NCBI RefSeq assembly: GCF_019219065.1 | Contig: NZ_JAHUWK010000011.1 | Span: forward strand, 62,001-126,000 | Reading direction: 5' to 3' | From: Duganella sp. sic0402 | GTDB taxonomy: Bacteria; Pseudomonadota; Gammaproteobacteria; Burkholderiales; Burkholderiaceae_D | Length of the DNA stretch: 64,000 bases | Shown here: positions 49,719 through 59,192 of the stretch, in pieces | Layout of the letters: each line of letters opens with the position of its first letter | Numbering within the stretch: the stretch's first letter is position 1 | The notes under the pieces: generated by a model | Told to the model about the DNA's origin: nothing | Seen by the model: only the letters and a program-made list of their open reading frames with translations | Databases searched by the model: none | Position numbers and translations under genes: made by a program

Positions 49719-52193
49719 TTAGAAGCGATACAGCAGAGATGCTTCCCAGGTGCGGCCAAACAGCGGACGCGCGTTGATCGGGCCGACGTTGCCGGTGGTC
49801 AGGCGCGAATTGCCTTCGGTCAGGCCAAGTTCGTTGTTGAGGTTGGTGCCCGCCAGGCGCACTTCGATCTTCTCACCCAGCGAAAACAGCACGCCCGCGT
49901 CGATGGTGCGGTAGGACGGCAGGTATTGCTGGTTGGCCTGGTCCGCCCAGCGCTCGCCGATCGAGGTGTAGGTCGCGTACAGCTTGGCCGAGTGGCCATC
50001 GCCGAACGGAATGCGGTAGGTTGGCGTGAAGCGGAATTGCAGCTTTGGCTGGCGCTGCACGACTTTGCCGGCGGTGGCAGGGTTGTCCTTGTACTCGGAC
50101 TTCTGATAGTCGCCGGTCAGTTGCAGTTGCAGGTTTTCGATCGGACGCACCGCCACTTCAAACTCGACCCCATTGCCTTTGGAGCCGCTGACCGAACGCA
50201 GTTCCTGGCCGTTCGAGAGGATCTGCGTGAACGCGATACCGTCAAATTGCGTGTGGAAGGCGTTGATATAGGCGGTGTACAGCTGGGTTGCCGTCTTGAA
50301 GCCGATTTCGTACTGGCTGATTTTCGGCGTTGGCAGCAGCTTGCTGTCGTTGGCGTCCTTCTGGTTGCCGGCGCCGCGGATATCGTCAAACGACACGAAA
50401 GTGTGGCCACGGTTGGCGCGCACAAACACCGACGAATCCTTGGCCAGCTTGTAGTTGCCGCCGATGGTGAAGGAGTTGGCGCTGTCGCTGCGGCTCAGGT
50501 AGGTATTCGAGCCGGTGGTCATCGAGGTGCCATTGTTGTAGACGGTCAGCGGATTGTTGTCGGTATCGCCCGAAGCCAGGTTGGAGATGGTGCCGCTGAT
50601 CTTCTGCTTTTCGTGGCGGATACCGGCGTCCATCTTGATCTTGTCGGTGATCTGCCATTCGTCCGAGATGAAGCCGGCAGTGTTGCGGCCGTCATACGAG
50701 GCCACCGGCGCGTAGTTGACCGGGCCGTCGGTGCCGTTTTTCGACACCACCACGCCATTGTTCAGCGTGACGTTGATCAGGCTGGCTTGCGGCACGGCGG
50801 TCATCAGGTGGCTATTGCCGAGGAACCAGATGTCGTGCGACGAGTAGTCGGCGAAGTAGCCGCCCACGGTGAGGGTGTTGCCTTTGAAGATTTCTTTGCT
50901 GACGCGCAGCTCATCGGTGAAGGATTTCAGTTTTTTCTCGACCGCCCACAGGCCAGCCTGCACCACTTGCTGATTGCCAGCCACCGCGCCGCCTTTGACA
51001 TACGAAGCGGTGCCGGAGGTTGCCAGGCCGCCGGCAGCCGCCACCACGGCCGGATTGCTGTTGGCCGAGGTAATGGCCGCGTTAATGTAATCGCTCATCG
51101 ACAACGGGTTGTTACCGGTGAACATGGCGATGGTGTTCAGGTCGCCGTCAAAGCGGTTGAACTTGTTGGAGATGCTCCAATCGCCGATTTTCTGGTCGAA
51201 GTTGGCGCCGAAGACGGTGGCTTTCAGGCCACGGCCATCACCGAGGTCCTTGTTCAGCGTGCGGCCAGGGCCGGCTTCGATGGTGAAATTGCGCATTTCG
51301 CCGCTCATCAGCGTGCCGGTCAGCGGATCGAAGCCGGGGAAGGCGCTGATGCTGCGGCCGCCGTTGCTGGAGATCAGCGGTACGCCGGTGTAGAAGGCGT
51401 TTTTGTCGTCGGTGCTGCGCGCGTACAGGGTCAGCTTGCCCTGGTCGAGGTTGCGGGTCAGCGTGGCGGTGATCTGGTGGCCGTCGTCAGCCGGGAAGCC
51501 GGCGTCGCGCACGCCGTCGGTCTTGCGGTAGAAGCCGCCGACCGAGCCATACCAGCCGTCGCTGAGCTTGCCGCCGTAGTACATATCGACGCGGCGCAGG
51601 CTGCCGGTGCCGGTAGTGAAGCGCACCGTGCCTTCCGGCGTGTCGGTACCTTCTTTGAGGATAAAGTTCATGGTGGCGCCCGGCTGGCCGTTGGACCAGA
51701 TGGTCGACGGGCCGCCGCGCAGCACTTCGACGCGCTCGACGGTGTCGTCCAGGCGGAACGCCGACGAGCCTTCAAAGAAGGACAAGGTTGGCGGCGGGAA
51801 GATCGGGTTGCCCATCATCTGCACCGAAACGAACGGCGAATCGGAACCCGACGGGAAGCCGCGCACCTCGATGTTGGCGCCGGACTGGCCGCCGGTCGAT
51901 TCCGCGTACACGCCCGGCACCAGCTTCATGACGTCGGCGGTGCTGCTCGGTGAGGCTTGCTTCAGCTGTTCTTCGTTGGCGGTGGTGATCGAGAAGGCGG
52001 AGTCAACCTTGCGCACGCCGCGCGCCGAGGCGACGCCGGTGACGACCACTTGCTGGATTTCCTTGGAAACTTCGGTGGATGGCTCGGCAGTCGCAGCCTG
52101 AGCCGATGCAGGCTCGGTCTGGGCGGCGGCGCTCTGGTTGACCATGATGAGGACGGCGGCCGCGATGGCCGATGGCAGGAACGGGTTTTTCAT
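49719..52193 (-). CDS. TonB-dependent receptor of the alpha-glucoside locus
   Basis: An 824-residue outer-membrane receptor with signal peptide (to 'QSAAAQ'). The plug begins 'IQQVVVTGVASARGVRKVDSAFSITTANEEQL' and contains 'NIEVRGFPSGSDSPFVSVQMMG' and 'RVEVLRGGPSTIWSNGQPG'. The barrel ends 'RTWEASLLYRF' with C-terminal Phe, as required for outer-membrane insertion. It is divergent from the LacI regulator and has tandem operators over its promoter, so it probably imports the oligosaccharide handled by the GH65 phosphorylase. A siderophore role is possible by family but the context argues against it. Confidence 0.92.
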   Translation of the reverse strand: MKNPFLPSAIAAAVLIMVNQSAAAQTEPASAQAATAEPSTEVSKEIQQVVVTGVASARGVRKVDSAFSITTANEEQLKQASPSSTADVMKLVPGVYAESTGGQSGANIEVRGFPSGSDSPFVSVQMMGNPIFPPPTLSFFEGSSAFRLDDTVERVEVLRGGPSTIWSNGQPGATMNFILKEGTDTPEGTVRFTTGTGSLRRVDMYYGGKLSDGWYGSVGGFYRKTDGVRDAGFPADDGHQITATLTRNLDQGKLTLYARSTDDKNAFYTGVPLISSNGGRSISAFPGFDPLTGTLMSGEMRNFTIEAGPGRTLNKDLGDGRGLKATVFGANFDQKIGDWSISNKFNRFDGDLNTIAMFTGNNPLSMSDYINAAITSANSNPAVVAAAGGLATSGTASYVKGGAVAGNQQVVQAGLWAVEKKLKSFTDELRVSKEIFKGNTLTVGGYFADYSSHDIWFLGNSHLMTAVPQASLINVTLNNGVVVSKNGTDGPVNYAPVASYDGRNTAGFISDEWQITDKIKMDAGIRHEKQKISGTISNLASGDTDNNPLTVYNNGTSMTTGSNTYLSRSDSANSFTIGGNYKLAKDSSVFVRANRGHTFVSFDDIRGAGNQKDANDSKLLPTPKISQYEIGFKTATQLYTAYINAFHTQFDGIAFTQILSNGQELRSVSGSKGNGVEFEVAVRPIENLQLQLTGDYQKSEYKDNPATAGKVVQRQPKLQFRFTPTYRIPFGDGHSAKLYATYTSIGERWADQANQQYLPSYRTIDAGVLFSLGEKIEVRLAGTNLNNELGLTEGNSRLTTGNVGPINARPLFGRTWEASLLYRF

Positions 52194-52261
52194 CGTGTCT
52201 CTTCTTTCTTATAGGGTCTATCGTCTCCCGGAGACAGCGTGCCGCCATCGCCGATTTAGTC

Positions 52262-52290
52262 ATTGAAACAAGAAATGTTATCGATGTCAA
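52262..52290 (-). promoter_or_regulatory. Sigma-70 promoter of the TonB-dependent receptor
   Basis: Read leftward, TTGACA (plus-strand TGTCAA at 52285-52290) is a perfect -35, and TTCAAT (52262-52267) is a fair -10, with exactly 17 bp between. The -35 and part of the spacer are covered by the inner of two operator-like repeats, so a bound repressor would block it. Confidence 0.7.
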
Positions 52291-52310
52291 TTGAAATGTT
52301 ATCGATGTCA
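52276..52310. promoter_or_regulatory. Tandem LacI-type operators
   Basis: The 14-mer TGTTATCGATGTCA occurs twice, at 52276-52289 and 52297-52310, start to start 21 bp (two helical turns). Each is centred on ATCGAT and is an imperfect palindrome of the kind LacI-family repressors bind. They lie between the receptor and LacI genes, over the receptor promoter. Confidence 0.75.
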
Positions 52311-52380
52311 TTTTCCGCGACAAATGAAAAATTTCTGTCATAATGCGTCCGCAATTCCGCTTTTTTACTCCTAGAACAAC

Positions 52381-53376
52381 ATGCCCGCGAAGAAAACTGT
52401 AGCCACTGCCGTGACGATGGAAGACTTGGCCAAGCTGGCCGGCGTGTCCAAGATCACGGTATCGCGGGCCTTGCGTGACAGTCCGCTGGTGACGGCTGAA
52501 ACGCGCGACAAAATCCGCGCGCTGGCCGAGCAGCAGGGCTATCGCCTCAACGTCAGCGCGCGCAATCTGCGCATGGGACGCAGCTATTCGGTGGCGGTGG
52601 TGGTGGAAATGACGCCGGTGCGCGGCCGGCCGATGTCCGACCCATATCCGCTGGAGCTGCTGGGCGGCATTACGCAGGAGCTGACCACGGCGGGCTACAG
52701 TGTTGTTTTAACGTCAAAGCAGCTGATGAACACGGCCCCGGTCATGGGCGCCGACGGCCTGATCCTGCTGGGCCAGGGCTCGCACGGCGAGGCGGTGCGC
52801 ACTTTGCAGCAGACCGGCATGCCGCTGGTGGTGTGGGGCGCGCCGGAGCAGGGCAGCGACACCATCGTGGTCGGTTCGGACAACCGCAAGGGAGGCGTCA
52901 GCGCCGCCGAGCGCTTCATCGCACAGGGCAGGCAAAAGCTGGTGTTCCTCGGCGACGTGGACCACGCCGAAGTGCAGGAGCGCTGTGCCGGCTTTATCGA
53001 TGCGATGGGCGGCGCGGCCACGGTGCACATCATCCGGCCGAAGGCGTTCACCTTCGAGGCCGGCTTCGACAGCATTTCGTCGCTGCTGAAGAAGAAGGGC
53101 GCGTCGTTCGACGGTGTGTTTGCCGCCAGTGACTTGCTGGCCATGGGCGCAATCCGCGCGCTGGCCGAGAAGAATTTGCGGGTGCCGGAGAATGTCTCCG
53201 TCATCGGCTACGACGATACGCCCGGCGCGGCCAGTTTCGTGCCGCCGCTCACCAGCGTGCACCAGTATCTGCGCGATGGCGGCGTGTTGTTGGCTAAGAA
53301 GATGTTAGGCCTGATCGAAGGCCACCCGGTCGCCTCTGAAATGCTGCCGACCACGCTGATGGTACGTCACACCTAG
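52381..53376 (+). CDS. LacI-family repressor of the receptor/GH65 genes
   Basis: A 331-residue regulator. The HTH near residues 14-35 reads 'TMEDLAKLAGVSKITVSRALRDS', then the hinge 'NVSARNLRMGRSYSVAVVVE' and a periplasmic-binding-like core ('GVIGYDDTPGAASFVPPLTSVHQY' type stretch near the end). It is divergent from the TonB receptor and upstream of GH65. The tandem 14-mers between are its likely sites. Ligand is probably a sugar or phosphorylated sugar from this pathway. Confidence 0.93.
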   Translation: MPAKKTVATAVTMEDLAKLAGVSKITVSRALRDSPLVTAETRDKIRALAEQQGYRLNVSARNLRMGRSYSVAVVVEMTPVRGRPMSDPYPLELLGGITQELTTAGYSVVLTSKQLMNTAPVMGADGLILLGQGSHGEAVRTLQQTGMPLVVWGAPEQGSDTIVVGSDNRKGGVSAAERFIAQGRQKLVFLGDVDHAEVQERCAGFIDAMGGAATVHIIRPKAFTFEAGFDSISSLLKKKGASFDGVFAASDLLAMGAIRALAEKNLRVPENVSVIGYDDTPGAASFVPPLTSVHQYLRDGGVLLAKKMLGLIEGHPVASEMLPTTLMVRHT

Positions 53377-53463
53377 TTTTCCCTGAAATACGCCAAAAAT
53401 ACGCAAAAATAGGCGTTTTTCAAAATCCAAACCGCTTTGAATCGTTCATCTAAGGAATTCGCT

Positions 53464-55785
53464 GTGCAACAACACACTTATCCTCTTGAAGCCTGGTGCA
53501 TCCGCGAGACCAGCTTTGACACCGCATCCCACTTCCTCGACGAGACGCTGTTCGCGCTGGGTAACGGCTACATCGGCTTGCGCGGCACTGGCGAAGAGGG
53601 CTATAGCGGCCCCGCCGGCAGCTCGCTGGATGGCACCTACCTGAATGGCTTTTACGAGTCGGAGCCCATCGTTTATCCGGAGGCGGCGTATGGGCTGGCC
53701 AAGGTCAACCAGTTCATGCTGAATGTGCCGAACGCCAAAGGCATCGAGCTGTGGCTGGGCGATGAGCGTTTCGATCTGCTGACCGGCTCGATTCAAACTT
53801 ATGAGCGGGTACTGGACTTCCGCACCGGCTTGCTGACGCGCGTGGTCGAATGGACTTCGCCGCAAGGGCGCAGCGTGCGCGTGCGCAGCCGCCGCATGGT
53901 CAGCTTCGAGAACAAGCATTTGTTTGCGATTGCGTTCGAGGTGACGCCGCTGAACGACGTTGGCAGCTTGCGCCTGGTGTCGGTACTGGATGGCGCGGTG
54001 AAGAACCTGGAAGCCGGTGACGATCCGCGTGTCGGCTCGGCGATTTCTGGTCCTACCTTGCACATGATCGACAGCGAGCAAGCTGGCGGTTTCTCGGCAC
54101 TGGTGCAGAAGACGCACAACAGCGGCTTCACGCTGGTCAGCGCGACCGAGACAGTAGTAGGTGATGGCCTGCCGCCGGTGAATGCGCAAGAGGGCCAGCG
54201 CCTGACGCAGACATGGGAAGTCGCGGCCGTTGCCGGTCAGCCGCTGACGCTGACCAAATACGGTAGCTACTATTCGTCGCGCGACTATGACGCCAAAGAG
54301 CTGATGTGGCGCAGCAAGGACACGCTGTCCAACGCCAAGGCTGGCGGCTTTGCCGATCTGCGTCTGGCGCAAGAGCAGTACCTGGCCGACTTCTGGCAGC
54401 AGGCCGACGTGCAGATCGCCGGCGACGACGCGCTCCAGCAAGGCATGCACTTCAACCAGTTCCACCTGCTGCAATCGGTGGGCCGCGACGGCAAGACCAA
54501 TATTTCCGCCAAGGGCGTGACCGGCGAGGGCTACGAAGGCCACTATTTCTGGGACACGGAAATCTACATCTTTCCGTTCTTCCTGTATTCCAAGCCGGAG
54601 ATCGCGCGCAAGCTGCTGGAGTACCGCTACGCCGGTCTGCCGAAAGCGCGTGAGCGTGCACGCCAGATGTCGCATGACAAAGGCGCGCTGTACCCGTGGC
54701 GCACCATCGCCGGCGACGAATGCTCGGCCTATTTCCCGGCCGGTACCGCGCAGTACCACATCAATGCCGACATCGCGTATTCGATCAAAACCTATATGGA
54801 AGCAACCGATGATCAGGAATACCTGATCCAGTCCGGCGCGGAGATTGTGATGGAGACGGCGCGCATCTGGGCCGGCATCGGTACGTATGACCGCGAAGGC
54901 CGCTTCTGCATCAACCAGGTGACCGGGCCGGATGAATACACGGCGCTGGTCAACAACAACTATTACACCAATGCGATGGCGCAGATGCACTTGAACTTCG
55001 CGGCCTCTATCGCGGAGCAGTTGCAGGCAGAGGCGCCAGCGGAATTCGCGCGCATCGCTGCCGCCATGGCGCTGGATGCGAACGAGCCAGCCGCGTGGCG
55101 CCGCGCCGCATCGCTGATGCATCTGCCGTATGACGATGCGCTGCAAATCCATGCGCAGGACGACAGCTTCCTGTCCAAGAAAGTGTGGGACTTCGCCAAC
55201 ACGCCGAAGGAAAACTATCCGCTGCTGCTGAACTATCATCCGATGGTGATCTACCGCCATCAGGTGTGCAAGCAGGCGGACGTGGTGCTGGCGTTGCTGC
55301 TGCTGGGCGATCGGTTCTCGCTGGACGACAAGCGGCGCGACTTCGATTACTACGAGAAGGTGACCACGCACGATTCCTCGCTGTCCACCTGCATCTTCAG
55401 CATCATCGCGGCGGAAGTGGGCTATGCGGACAAAGCTTACGACTACTTCATGGAGACGGCGCGCCTCGACTTGGACGATACGCACGGCAACACGCATTAC
55501 GGCGTGCACACCGCCGCGATGGCCGGCACCTGGATGGGCGTGGCCTACGGTTTCGCCGGCATGCGCGTGATCGGCGGCGAGCTGCACTTCGCGCCGCAAC
55601 TGCCCAAGCAGTGGCAGCACTACACCTTCAAGGTGCATTTCCGTGGTGCGCTGCTGGAGGTACATGTGCAGCCGGGCAGCGTGGAATATCGCCTGCTGCA
55701 AGGCGAGGTACTGGACTTTATCCATGGCGGCGAAGCGCTGGCGCTGACCCTGTCGCAACCTAAGCAATCGAGGAGCATTGTATGA
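53464..55785 (+). CDS. Glycoside hydrolase family 65 phosphorylase (maltose/kojibiose/trehalose type)
   Basis: A 773-residue enzyme. I start at GTG 53464, which has AAGGA 7 nt upstream; a TTG at 53437 opens the same frame. GH65 landmarks: N-terminal sandwich 'NGYIGLRGTGEEGYSG', barrel with 'GHYFWDTEIYIFPFF', general-acid Glu491 in 'VTGPDEYTALVNNNYYTN', and the phosphate-binding loop 'DTHGNTHYGVHTAAMAGTW'. These enzymes phosphorolyse alpha-glucosides to beta-glucose 1-phosphate. The following gene is beta-phosphoglucomutase, which uses that product, so the phosphorolytic route is well supported. The exact disaccharide cannot be fixed by eye. Confidence 0.93.
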   Translation: MQQHTYPLEAWCIRETSFDTASHFLDETLFALGNGYIGLRGTGEEGYSGPAGSSLDGTYLNGFYESEPIVYPEAAYGLAKVNQFMLNVPNAKGIELWLGDERFDLLTGSIQTYERVLDFRTGLLTRVVEWTSPQGRSVRVRSRRMVSFENKHLFAIAFEVTPLNDVGSLRLVSVLDGAVKNLEAGDDPRVGSAISGPTLHMIDSEQAGGFSALVQKTHNSGFTLVSATETVVGDGLPPVNAQEGQRLTQTWEVAAVAGQPLTLTKYGSYYSSRDYDAKELMWRSKDTLSNAKAGGFADLRLAQEQYLADFWQQADVQIAGDDALQQGMHFNQFHLLQSVGRDGKTNISAKGVTGEGYEGHYFWDTEIYIFPFFLYSKPEIARKLLEYRYAGLPKARERARQMSHDKGALYPWRTIAGDECSAYFPAGTAQYHINADIAYSIKTYMEATDDQEYLIQSGAEIVMETARIWAGIGTYDREGRFCINQVTGPDEYTALVNNNYYTNAMAQMHLNFAASIAEQLQAEAPAEFARIAAAMALDANEPAAWRRAASLMHLPYDDALQIHAQDDSFLSKKVWDFANTPKENYPLLLNYHPMVIYRHQVCKQADVVLALLLLGDRFSLDDKRRDFDYYEKVTTHDSSLSTCIFSIIAAEVGYADKAYDYFMETARLDLDDTHGNTHYGVHTAAMAGTWMGVAYGFAGMRVIGGELHFAPQLPKQWQHYTFKVHFRGALLEVHVQPGSVEYRLLQGEVLDFIHGGEALALTLSQPKQSRSIV

Positions 55786-56423
55786 GCCGCTTCAAGGCAG
55801 TCATATTCGATCTGGATGGCGTGATCACTGATACCGCGCACTACCACTACCTGGCGTGGAAGCAGCTGGCCGAATCGCAGGGCGTGCACTTCGACCACGA
55901 GTTCAACGAGAGCCTGAAGGGCATCGACCGCATGGGCTCCCTGGACCTGATCCTGGCATCGGCCGCACGCCAGTACACGCCAGAACAGAAGCTGGCGCTG
56001 GCCGATGTGAAAAACCGGCATTATCAGGAACTGATCGCCACCATGTCGTCAGAGGATCTGCTGCCGGGCGCGGTGGAAGCGCTGGACACGGTACGCCGCG
56101 CAGGCTTGCGCATCGGCCTGGCGTCGGTCAGCAAGAACGCCTTTACGGTGCTGGAGCGCTTGGGCATCACCGATAAATTCGATTACGTGGTGGATGCCGC
56201 GACCATCGCGCGCGGCAAGCCGGATCCGGAGATTTTCCTGAAGGCGGCGCGTGAACTGGGCGTCGCGCCAGCGGATTGCCTTGGCGTGGAGGATGCTGTG
56301 GCCGGTGTGGCGGCGATCAAGGCCGCCGGCATGTTCGCGCTGGGGATAGGCCATCCCTTTGTGCTGGCCGAGGCCGATGTGGTGATCACCAGCCTGAAGG
56401 ACTTCAACCTCGGCGCCTACTAA
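55782..56423 (+). CDS. pgmB: Beta-phosphoglucomutase
   Basis: A 213-residue HAD-fold enzyme. The nucleophile and general acid are Asp10 and Asp12 in 'VIFDLDGVITDTAHYHYLAW'. 'GIDRMGSLDLIL' matches the beta-phosphoglucomutase cap, 'RIGLASVSKNAF' and 'GKPDPEIFLKAARELGV' are the other HAD motifs, and 'GVEDAVAGVAAIKAAGM' carries the metal ligands. It converts beta-glucose 1-phosphate to glucose 6-phosphate. Its start overlaps the GH65 stop (ATGA at 55782-55785), linking the two steps. Confidence 0.95.
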   Translation: MSRFKAVIFDLDGVITDTAHYHYLAWKQLAESQGVHFDHEFNESLKGIDRMGSLDLILASAARQYTPEQKLALADVKNRHYQELIATMSSEDLLPGAVEALDTVRRAGLRIGLASVSKNAFTVLERLGITDKFDYVVDAATIARGKPDPEIFLKAARELGVAPADCLGVEDAVAGVAAIKAAGMFALGIGHPFVLAEADVVITSLKDFNLGAY

Positions 56424-56449
56424 AACAAAAACGACGGAGACAGCAGCAC

Positions 56450-57718
56450 ATGAAGAACAACAAAATACTCTTTGCGCTATTCCTGATCTACTTTGTATTC
56501 GCCATCCTGCTGAACAGCGTGGGCACGGTGATCCTGCAGGTGATCAGCAACTACGGTGTCAGCAAGTCCGCCGCCAGCGTGCTGGAAGGCTTCAAGGATT
56601 TACCGATTGCGATTGTGTCCTTCCTGGTCGCGTCCTTCCTGCCGCGCGTGGGCTACAAGAAGGCCATGCTGATCGGTCTTGCCATCGTCACCGCCGCTTG
56701 CGTGGCGATGCCGCTGCTGCCGTCGTTCGCCACCACCAAGGCCTTGTTCTTCTGCGTCGGCGTATCGTTCGCGCTGGTGAAAGTGTCGGTGTATTCCACG
56801 CTGGGCCTGATTGCATCGGACCGCAAGCAGCATGCCAGCACCATGAATCTGCTGGAGGGCTTCTTCATGCTGGGCGTGCTGAGCGCCTACTGGGTGTTCG
56901 GCTACTTCATCGATTCGCATAATCCGCAATCGCAAAGCTGGCTGCAAGTGTACTGGGTACTGGCCGTGCTGTGCGCGCTGACGTTTGTGCTGGTGCTGTC
57001 GACCAAGTTCAACGAGGCCGCCGCCGCGTTGCCGGAAGGCCGTGGCATTGCGCAGGACTTCGCGGCCATGCTGAAGCTGTTCTTCAAACCGCTGGTGTGC
57101 GTGTTCGTGATTACCGCCTTCCTGTATGTGCTGATCGAGCAGAGTGTCGGCACCTGGCTGCCGACGTTCAATAACGAGATCCTCAAGCTCCCAGCGGCGA
57201 TGAGTGTTGAAGTCACCAGCATCTTTGCCGCATGCCTGGCGGTGGGGCGCTTGTCGGCCGGTGTGCTGATGCGCAAATTGAACTGGTATCCGGTGATGAA
57301 CGGCTGCGTGCTGGGGATGGCCGCGATGGTGCTGCTGGCGCTGCCGCTGACACACGATGTGGTGGCCGATCCGCATATCAGCTGGTCCACCGCACCGCTG
57401 GCGACCTTTTTATTCCCGCTGATCGGCTTGTTCATGGCGCCGATCTACCCCGGTATCAATTCGGTGATGCTCAGCTCTCTGCCCAAGCATCAGCACTCGG
57501 CCATGACCGGCCTGCTGGTGATTTTTTCAGCACTGGGCGGCACCACTGGTTCACTGGTGACGGGCTACGTCTTTGGCAATTTCAGCGGCCATTTTGCGTT
57601 CTATCTGACGCTGGTGCCGATCGCGATTGTGCTGGTGATGTTGTATTTCTTCAAACGTGCTGTCGATGATGGTGGCGGTGACTTCGGGCCAAACGCTATA
57701 ATCAGCGGTCAACATTGA
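56450..57718 (+). CDS. MFS sugar transporter
   Basis: A 422-residue inner-membrane protein with twelve hydrophobic segments. It starts at ATG 56450 with GGAGA upstream; the frame is open earlier but overlaps pgmB. 'LEGFKDLPIAIVSFLVASFLPRVGYKKAMLIG' carries the MFS loop pattern. Being in the GH65-pgmB operon, it should bring the disaccharide, delivered to the periplasm by the TonB receptor, into the cytosol for phosphorolysis. The assignment of the sugar is inference. Confidence 0.9.
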   Translation: MKNNKILFALFLIYFVFAILLNSVGTVILQVISNYGVSKSAASVLEGFKDLPIAIVSFLVASFLPRVGYKKAMLIGLAIVTAACVAMPLLPSFATTKALFFCVGVSFALVKVSVYSTLGLIASDRKQHASTMNLLEGFFMLGVLSAYWVFGYFIDSHNPQSQSWLQVYWVLAVLCALTFVLVLSTKFNEAAAALPEGRGIAQDFAAMLKLFFKPLVCVFVITAFLYVLIEQSVGTWLPTFNNEILKLPAAMSVEVTSIFAACLAVGRLSAGVLMRKLNWYPVMNGCVLGMAAMVLLALPLTHDVVADPHISWSTAPLATFLFPLIGLFMAPIYPGINSVMLSSLPKHQHSAMTGLLVIFSALGGTTGSLVTGYVFGNFSGHFAFYLTLVPIAIVLVMLYFFKRAVDDGGGDFGPNAIISGQH

Positions 57719-57728
57719 ACATCCTTCT

Positions 57729-58736
57729 ATGAACCTCGCGCATCTGGCAAATCACCTTGGCATGTCCAAGACCACGGTGAGCCGGGCGTTAAACGGTTAC
57801 CCCGAGGTGAATGTACGCACCCGCGAACGGGTGCTGAAGGCGGCCAAGGAGGTTGGCTACCAGCCGAATCCAATGGCGCGCTCGCTGGCGCTGGGACGCA
57901 CCAATGTGTTCGGCATCATCTATCCGCTGCTACCGACAGACCTGGGCGATCCGATGTTCCTCGATGTGGTGGCGGGCATGTCGTCGGCACTGGAGGAGGT
58001 CAGCAAAAGCCTGATCATTGCCCCGGTGTCACCGGCAGCCGAGCAGCCTGCGTACCAGCAGATCGTGCGTGGGCGACGGGTCGATGGCCTGGTGGTCGGA
58101 CGCACGCTGGTGCACGATGAACGCATCGCTTTTCTCAGCAAAGCCAAGTTCCCCTTTGTCGCGCATGGCCGCACGGAATTGAAAGCGCCTTACGCCTGGT
58201 TTGACTACGATAACGAGGCCGGCATTCAGATGGCGATGGAACGTCTGCTGGGACTAGGCCATCAGCGGGTGGCATTGCTTAGCGCTCCGCTGGAACTGAA
58301 TTTCGCGCGGCAGCGCAAAGATAGCTTCATCGCCACGCTGGCGGCGGCTGGACTGAGCGCCGATCCGCGCTACCTGATCGACAATACGCTGGACCGCCGC
58401 AGCGGTTACCAGGCGATGCAACAGCTGCTGGCGTGTTCGCCGAGGCCGACCGCTGTCATCGTCGATAATCACCTGTCAGGTGTGGGCGCGGTGCGCGCGC
58501 TGCTGGATGCGGGCGTCGAGATTGGTAAGGATATTTCGGTGATCGTCTGGGGCAGCATGGCCGACACGCTGGCCGGCGCCAACGTCACCACCATCGACCA
58601 GCCCGATCCACGCAAAGCCGGCGCCCGCATGGTCGACATGCTGCTCGCCCTGATCGGCGGAAAGCCCGCCAGCGAATTGCAAGAGCTGTGGCAACCCATG
58701 CTGCTGGAAGGCGCTACTGTGGGCCGGGTCACGTAA
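57729..58736 (+). CDS. Second LacI-family regulator
   Basis: A 335-residue regulator in which the HTH begins at residue 2: 'NLAHLANHLGMSKTTVSRALNGYPEVNVRTRERVLKAAKEVGYQPNPMARSL'. The core has 'VFGIIYPLLPTDLGDPMFLD' and 'VDGLVVGRTLVHDERI'. It lies 10 bp after the MFS gene, probably the last gene of the operon; TATAAT near 57700 inside the MFS end could be a separate -10. Similarity is to AglR-like sugar regulators. It may regulate a related set of genes elsewhere. Confidence 0.92.
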   Translation: MNLAHLANHLGMSKTTVSRALNGYPEVNVRTRERVLKAAKEVGYQPNPMARSLALGRTNVFGIIYPLLPTDLGDPMFLDVVAGMSSALEEVSKSLIIAPVSPAAEQPAYQQIVRGRRVDGLVVGRTLVHDERIAFLSKAKFPFVAHGRTELKAPYAWFDYDNEAGIQMAMERLLGLGHQRVALLSAPLELNFARQRKDSFIATLAAAGLSADPRYLIDNTLDRRSGYQAMQQLLACSPRPTAVIVDNHLSGVGAVRALLDAGVEIGKDISVIVWGSMADTLAGANVTTIDQPDPRKAGARMVDMLLALIGGKPASELQELWQPMLLEGATVGRVT

Positions 58737-58790
58737 AGTCCGCAAGCAATGAGGTAAAGTAGGTACTTTGCCACTCTCTCCGGTTTTCTT

Positions 58791-59192
58791 ATGAAACCTT
58801 ATCTGGCTTATGGCGCGCTATCCCTGCTGCTTGGCGGTTGCGCGATTACGCCTTCCGTGCGCACGGTGCAGGTTCTGGAGAATACCGGAACGGAGTTTCC
58901 GACCATGTGCATGCTGCTGCAATCGGATGGCAGCCTGGTTTTCAAGGGGGGCTTTGATTTTTATAATCCGAGCGCGTGGCGGCGGGAGGGCGATGCGCTG
59001 CTTATCACGGTTGGCGGCAAGGCGCCATTCCCTGCGGAGCTATACAAGGAACAGCTGCCCAAGCATATCGGTGGCTTGATGGCGTATGACGAGAAGCGGC
59101 GCGAGATTACCTACCGCCTCAACGCCTCAACTGAATTCATCAACTTCGATAACTTCTACTTTTATCGTGCCGAGCGTTGTCACGCTCAGTAA
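58791..59192 (+). CDS. Predicted lipoprotein
   Basis: A 133-residue protein with a lipoprotein signal: 'LSLLLGGCAITP' gives a lipobox with Cys17. The mature part has one further pair of Cys (in 'TMCMLLQ' and at 'ERCHAQ') that could form a disulfide, and 'EITYRLNASTEFINFDNFYFYRAE'. No known domain is recognised. It overlaps the convergent RidA-family gene by 7 nt. Confidence 0.7.
   Translation: MKPYLAYGALSLLLGGCAITPSVRTVQVLENTGTEFPTMCMLLQSDGSLVFKGGFDFYNPSAWRREGDALLITVGGKAPFPAELYKEQLPKHIGGLMAYDEKRREITYRLNASTEFINFDNFYFYRAERCHAQ

Noticed and set aside
49719..52193. Siderophore receptor identity
   Set aside because: The plug resembles general TonB receptors, but LacI control, tandem operators and GH65/pgmB/MFS neighbours favour a carbohydrate; no siderophore gene or Fur box was seen.
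53377..53463. AT-rich repeats and a weak ACGCC/GGCGT stem with T run after the first LacI gene
   Set aside because: A 5-bp stem with a 17-nt loop is too weak to call a terminator, and no clear LacI operator is seen; the gap may simply hold a GH65 promoter.
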